Below, one piece after another: positions 59,851-64,000 of a stretch of 64,000 nucleotides of DNA; the first letter of the stretch is position 1, and each line of letters begins with the position of its first letter. The notes under the pieces are model-generated. The model searched no databases, was not told the origin of the DNA, and was given only the letters and a program-made list of their open reading frames with translations. The stretch comes from Piliocolobus tephrosceles (Eukaryota > Chordata > Mammalia > Primates > Cercopithecidae): the NCBI RefSeq assembly GCF_002776525.5, contig NC_045443.1:59740129-59804128 (forward strand). The letters are read 5' to 3'. Position numbers and translations under genes: made by a program.

Positions 59851-60158
59851 GGACTGGACATGGTGGCTTACGCCTGTAATCCCAACACTTTAGGAGGCTG
59901 AGGCAGCAGGATCACCTGAGGTCAGGGGTTCGAGACCAACCTGGCCAATATGGTGAAACCCCATCTCTACTAAAAATAGTAAGAAAAAATAGCTGGGTGT
60001 GGTGGTGCACATCTGTAATCCCAGCTACTCGGGAAGCTGATGTACGAGAATCTCTTGCACCTGGGAGGTGGAGGTTGTAGTGAGCCAAGGTCATGTCTCT
60101 GCACTCCAGCCTGGGTGACACAGTGAGACTGTCTCAAAAAAATATATAATAATAATAA
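59851..60158 (+). mobile_element. Alu
   Basis: ggactggacatggtggctta start; (AAT)n tail. Confidence 0.89.
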
Positions 60159-60479
60159 CACTCTGTGTTCCCAAATAAAATAATCCAAAACCCTGTTTTC
60201 GTTTTTCACTTTTTATTTTTTTAAAGTGATAAACATTATATATATATTATAGTAAAAAACCCTCTTTCCTTCTGTCTTCTATTTCATTTCCATCCCATAG
60301 TTCCTCCTCAGATCACAAACATGCTTAATTCTCCCATACAGTTTGTTTTTAATCTAATACTTTTCTAATTTTCCTTTCAAGCAACTTCATTTTTTATCTT
60401 CTTACTGCCTAATTCTTAATGATTTTTTCTCACACCCCTTGCGTTGTTTTATTTTCTGTAATTGATTTCTACTTCAGTC

Positions 60480-60685
60480 TCTTAAACATTAGAGTGTAAC
60501 AGAATCACCTTGAAGACTTGTTAAAGCACAGATTGTTGAGCCACTATTGTCAGCCCTCCCCCAACTTGAGTTTCTGATTATTTTGACCTGGAGTGAGGCC
60601 TGAGAATTTGTATTTCTGTCAAGTTCCTGGGTGAAGCTTGATGCTGCTGGTTAGTTCAGAGACCACTTTGAGAAACACAGAAATT
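60480..60685 (+). mobile_element. MER5A-like hAT element
   Basis: agaatcaccttgaagacttg, gatgctgctggttag, gagaccactttgagaaac. Confidence 0.72.
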
Positions 60686-60716
60686 ATTCATAGGCTACAG
60701 TTGATCTTTTCTTGTG

Positions 60717-60994
60717 AGTGAAAGATAGGGTCTTTCTCTGTCACGCAGGCTTGAGTGCAGTGGCCTGATCGTAGCACACTACATCCTTGACCTGCCAGGC
60801 TCAAGTGATCCTCCCACCTCGGCCTCTTGAGTAGCTGGGATTATGGGCTCACACTACCAAGCCCAGCTAATTTTTGAAATTTTTTTTGTAGAGACAGTCT
60901 CACCATATTGCCCCAGCTGTTCTCAAACTCCAGTCTTCAAGCAATGCTCCCCACTTTATGGCCTTCCAAAGCACTGGGATTACAGGTGTGAGCT
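60717..60994 (-). mobile_element. Alu (AluJ-like)
   Basis: Diverged complement copy, gatagggtctttctctgtcac to attacaggtgtgagc; the last bases of the 5' end are missing. Confidence 0.86.
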
Positions 60995-61042
60995 GTCTCC
61001 AGTAATTCTACTTTTGTCCTGGACCCCTCTCCTTAGCTTTGT

Positions 61043-61366
61043 TTTTTTTTTTGTTTTGTTTTGTTTATTTGTTTTGAGAGGGAGTCTTGCTCTGTCACCC
61101 AGGCTGGAGTGCAGTGGTGCAGAGCTCCGCTCACTGCAAGCTCTGCCTCCCGGGTTCACGCCATTCTCCTGCCTCAGCATCCCAAGTAACTGGGACTACA
61201 GATGCCCGCCACCACACCTGGCTATTTTTTTTTTTTTTTTTGTATTTTTGGTAGAGACGGGGTTTCACTGTGTTAGCCAGGATGATCTCGATCTCCTGAC
61301 CTTGTGATCTGCCCACCTCAGCCTCCCAAAGTGCTGGGATTATAGACGTGAGCCACCACGCCCGGC
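61043..61366 (-). mobile_element. AluY-like
   Basis: Ends gagccaccacgcccggcc; gctttgttttt and gctttgttctt on either side. Internal T run of 18 at 61225. Confidence 0.9.
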
Positions 61367-61454
61367 CGGCTTTGTTCTTTTCTTATACATTACCCCATAG
61401 ATCCTCCATTGATACCTCAACAAGTCTTATATTTTATCCAGTTAATTTAATTTT

Positions 61455-61761
61455 ATTTTTTATTTAAGATAGTATCTCACTCTGTTGCCCAGGATGGAGT
61501 GCAGTGGCATGATCACGCTCACTGCAGCCTCACCCTCTCCTGGGGGCTCAGGTGATCCTCCCACCTCAGCCTCCCGAGTAGCTGGGACTACAGATGTATA
61601 CCACCACATTTGGCTAATTTGGGGTTTTTTTTTTTTTTTTTTTGTAGGGACTGGGTTTCGCCATGTTGCCCAGGCTGGTCTTGAACTCCTAGGCTCAAGC
61701 AATCTGCCCACCTTGGCCTCCCAAAGTGCCAGGATTACAGATGTTAGCCATTGTGTGCAGC
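61455..61761 (-). mobile_element. Alu (AluJ-like)
   Basis: tatctcactctgttgcccagg to catttgtgtgcagcc-like end; third same-orientation Alu in a row. Confidence 0.88.
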
Positions 61762-61807
61762 CTTATTTTTTTTATATTCCATGATAAACTTAAGAATATA
61801 TAATTAT

Positions 61808-62111
61808 GGCCAGGCACAGTGGCCCACGCCTGTAATCCCAGCACTTTGGGAGGCCGAGGCGGGCGGATCACCTCAGGTCAGGAGTTCAAGACCAGCCTGG
61901 CCAACATGATGAAACCCCATCTCTACTAAAAATACAAAAATTAGCTGGTGTGGTGGCAGACACCTGTAATCCCAGCTACTCAGGAGTCTGAGGCAGGAGA
62001 TTCACTTGAACTTGGGAGGCAGAGGTTGCAGTGAGGTGAGCTTGTGCCAGTGTACTCCAGCCTGGGTGACAGAGTGAGACTCCATCTAAAAAAAAAAGAA
62101 AAAACAAAAAA
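61808..62111 (+). mobile_element. Alu
   Basis: aagaatatataatta before and aagaatgtataatta after as TSD; ends 170 bp before exon 21. Confidence 0.91.
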
Positions 62112-62280
62112 AGAATGTATAATTACCTTTATTGGTCAGTTTCCTCCAATATATAGGGATTGATAAGACTTTCAGGTATATTTTTGGTAACACTTTTTAG
62201 ATTCCTATGCTGTTGCCATTATGCTATTACTTAAGCTATATTATCAATGCATTTTAAATGACATTTTTATAAATATTTAG

Positions 62281-62479
62281 GTACTCTTTCATCTACTGGA
62301 CAGAGTTCGAGAGTCCTCTACCACTGCAGACAAAGAAAAGATTGAGTCTGGAGGTGGCAATATTCTCATTCATCATTCAAGGGACACAGCCGAGAAGCAG
62401 TGGGCTGAGACATGGGTGTTAACATTGGCTGGAGTAGCAAGGATCTTCAACACTAGAAGATATTTGCTGCAACCTTTAG
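62281..62479 (+). CDS. MON2: MON2 coding exon 21
   Basis: Acceptor aaatatttag with a poor pyrimidine tract, donor gtatac; 199 nt, [20 protein letters not shown] to RRYLLQPL plus one base of the next codon (Gly in the known protein). Last coding exon in the window; the remaining 1.5 kb is intron. Confidence 0.94.
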
Positions 62480-62639
62480 GTATACATACATTTTTTTCTG
62501 GTTATACAAGTAATCGATGTTAAAAGAAATTTGGAAAATACAGACAATTCTTTTAGAGTTCATATACAATGCTACTACCTAAGAATAATCTACCTTAACT
62601 TAGTCTTTATGTGTGGTGTGTGTGTAAGCATGTGTATTT

Positions 62640-63600
62640 TCATTTGTTTCATTGAGAAATTATTTAATGTGTACCTACTGTGGGCTAGTGTCTAGGGGAT
62701 ACAATGAAAGGCAAAATACACATCATTCTTGCTATCATGGGCATGAGGAGGTACCCATAATTACATAAATAAAGGCAAAATTTCTACAATGGCATGTTAC
62801 AAGGAAGGGTATGTTGTGAGCTTCAGTAAGTATTTGACCTGGCCAGTGAATTCCAGATGGGCTTTCCTGAGAAAGCAATAGTTTTCCTGAGATCTGAAGG
62901 GTAGGAGTTCATCAGGCAAGAGTAAGATGAAGTGTGAAGAGCCTTACAGTCAATGAGAGAATGTAAAAGAGACAAGAGAAGATTGAGGAAAAGAGATGGT
63001 GGACCCTAGCATGTTTAAAGGTCTAGAATGAAGAGAATAAGAAAGAGTTTGATTATCAAAGAGATTGAGAGGTAGTGAAAGGCCAGATCATCCAGATCAT
63101 GTAGAATGTGGTAGGAGAAAGTTAGGAGGCTGGGCAGGGTGGCTCATGCCTATAATCTCAACACTTTGGAAGGTGGAGGCAACAGGATAGCTTGAGCCCA
63201 GGAGATTGAAACCAGCCTGAGAAATATAATGAGATCTTGTCTCTACAAAAATTTTTTTAAAATAAAAAATCATCCAAATGTGGTGGTGCACACCTGCAAT
63301 CCCAGCTACTTGGGAGGCTGAGGTGCAAGGCTTGCTTGAGCCTGGGATATGGAGGTTGCTGCAGTTAGCCAAGATTGTGCCACTGCACTCAAGCCTTGGT
63401 GACAGAGTGATACCCTGTCCCCCCCTCAAAAAAGTTAGGATTTCATCCTAAGAACAATGAAAAAAACTGATAGATTTTAATTCATTGATTTGACATGATC
63501 AAATATGCACTTCAAAAAGATCATAAAGTGCATGTAGAATGGAATGGCAACAAAGAAGGATGACACGATGTTGTTGGACTGGTTAGGAAACTGTTGGTTG
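62640..63600 (-). mobile_element. L2-like remnant, antisense, split by an Alu
   Basis: ctactgtgggctagtgtctagggg, agatctgaagggtaggag, agatcatgtagaatgtgg then, after the Alu at 63128-63430, ttaggatttcatcctaag and ttgatttgacatgatc. Confidence 0.55.
63128..63430 (+). mobile_element. Alu, exact TSD
   Basis: aaagttagga at 63118-63127 and 63431-63440. Confidence 0.92.
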
Positions 63601-63606
63601 TGTGTA

Positions 63607-63833
63607 TTGGTGGTTCTCAAACAGGGCTCATTTTTCTCCCATAGGACATTTGGCAATTTTGGAGACATTTTTAGTTGTCATAACTGGGGAAGGTTGAGCA
63701 TTACTGTCATCTGGGGAGGGTAGAGGCAAGGGTTGACGCTACACATCTTACAGTGCACATTTTACAATGCAGCCTCCTATAACAAAGAATTATCCAACCA
63801 GAAGTGTCAATGGTACTAAGACTGAGAAACCCA
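63607..63833 (+). mobile_element. MER20 (hAT-Charlie)
   Basis: tggttctcaaacagggctc, aggacatttggcaattttggagac, caaagaattatccaacc, gactgagaaaccc: complete MER20 order. Confidence 0.8.
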
Positions 63834-64000
63834 GTTGCCGACTATACTACTTTCAATTCTGGTGGTAATGCTGGTGTGCTGGTAGTGGTAGAAAAAGGTG
63901 AACAGAGATACTTTTGTACATAGTTATAAGCATGTTGTACACATTATTTTATCTATTTTATTATTTTGTGTTTGGCATTTTTGTAAACTTCTTTGTGTTA

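Larger units (their letters stand above)
1..64000 (+). other. MON2: MON2 gene, internal part (exons and introns)
   Basis: The whole window lies inside MON2. MON2 is a peripheral Golgi/endosome protein; by established knowledge it works with Dopey proteins and the flippase ATP9A (yeast Mon2-Dop1-Neo1) in SNX3-retromer recycling of cargo such as Wntless. It resembles BIG/GBF1 Arf-GEFs in its DCB and HUS regions but has no Sec7 catalytic domain. Twenty-one exons are placed by splice signals and by an unbroken reading frame across every junction. Recognition comes from recalled protein sequence. Introns range from 75 bp to 16.5 kb. No promoter, CpG island, start codon or polyadenylation site of MON2 is inside the window. 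Confidence 0.95.

Noticed and set aside
1..64000. CRISPR arrays, tRNA genes, operons or other prokaryotic systems
   Set aside because: The repeat content is entirely primate retroelements; Alu A/B-box resemblance to tRNA promoters is due to 7SL ancestry and no cloverleaf was found.

Overview
The window is nuclear DNA of a primate. It carries a middle section of one protein gene on the + strand, MON2 (endosome-to-Golgi trafficking scaffold, related to the large Arf-GEFs but lacking a Sec7 domain). I place 21 consecutive coding exons between 1814 and 62479. All 20 introns between them are GT-AG, and the exons join into a single open frame of 2,974 nt (991 codons plus one base) without a stop. 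Neither the promoter/first exons nor the last exons and 3' UTR are inside the window. At about 1,717 residues for the human protein (known), this is somewhat more than half of the coding sequence: the end of the DCB domain, the HUS domain, linkers rich in Gly/Ser/Gln/acidic residues, and the first part of the long alpha-helical C-terminal region.

Everything else is intron, dominated by retroelements. I count about 47 Alu copies (roughly a fifth of the window), several L1 segments, L2/MIR remnants, a complete THE1-type MaLR provirus inserted in an L1, two MaLR LTRs in inverted orientation, and DNA transposons (Tigger1, MER2-like, MER20, MER5). Three gene-derived retrocopies are visible, all antisense to MON2: a near full-length H3-3A (histone H3.3) copy with an intact 136-codon ORF (2080-3143), a U6 snRNA pseudogene (51218-51321), and a 3'-end fragment of an unidentified mRNA (23463-23813).

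Species: six young AluY copies share diagnostic variants of the cercopithecoid AluYRa-type lineage (ccggatctcagctcac, cacctcgcccggctag, ggcttgagccaccg). The window is therefore most likely from an Old World monkey (macaque, baboon, vervet or relative) rather than human or great ape. This rests on remembered consensus sequences.

Layout: 1-1400 old L1 end; 1814-5737 exons 1-3 with the H3.3 retrocopy in the first intron; 5738-12607 and 12803-29279 two long introns holding most of the nested repeats; 29280-43818 exons 5-15 (exons 12-15 are tightly packed); 43819-62479 exons 16-21 with U6, L2 and Tigger elements between them; 62480-64000 intron with L2, Alu and MER20. No new multi-gene system is visible. 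The items most worth checking are the intact H3.3 retrocopy, a candidate 3-nt microexon at 50394-50396, and a lineage-specific Alu that forms a close inverted pair around exon 9.
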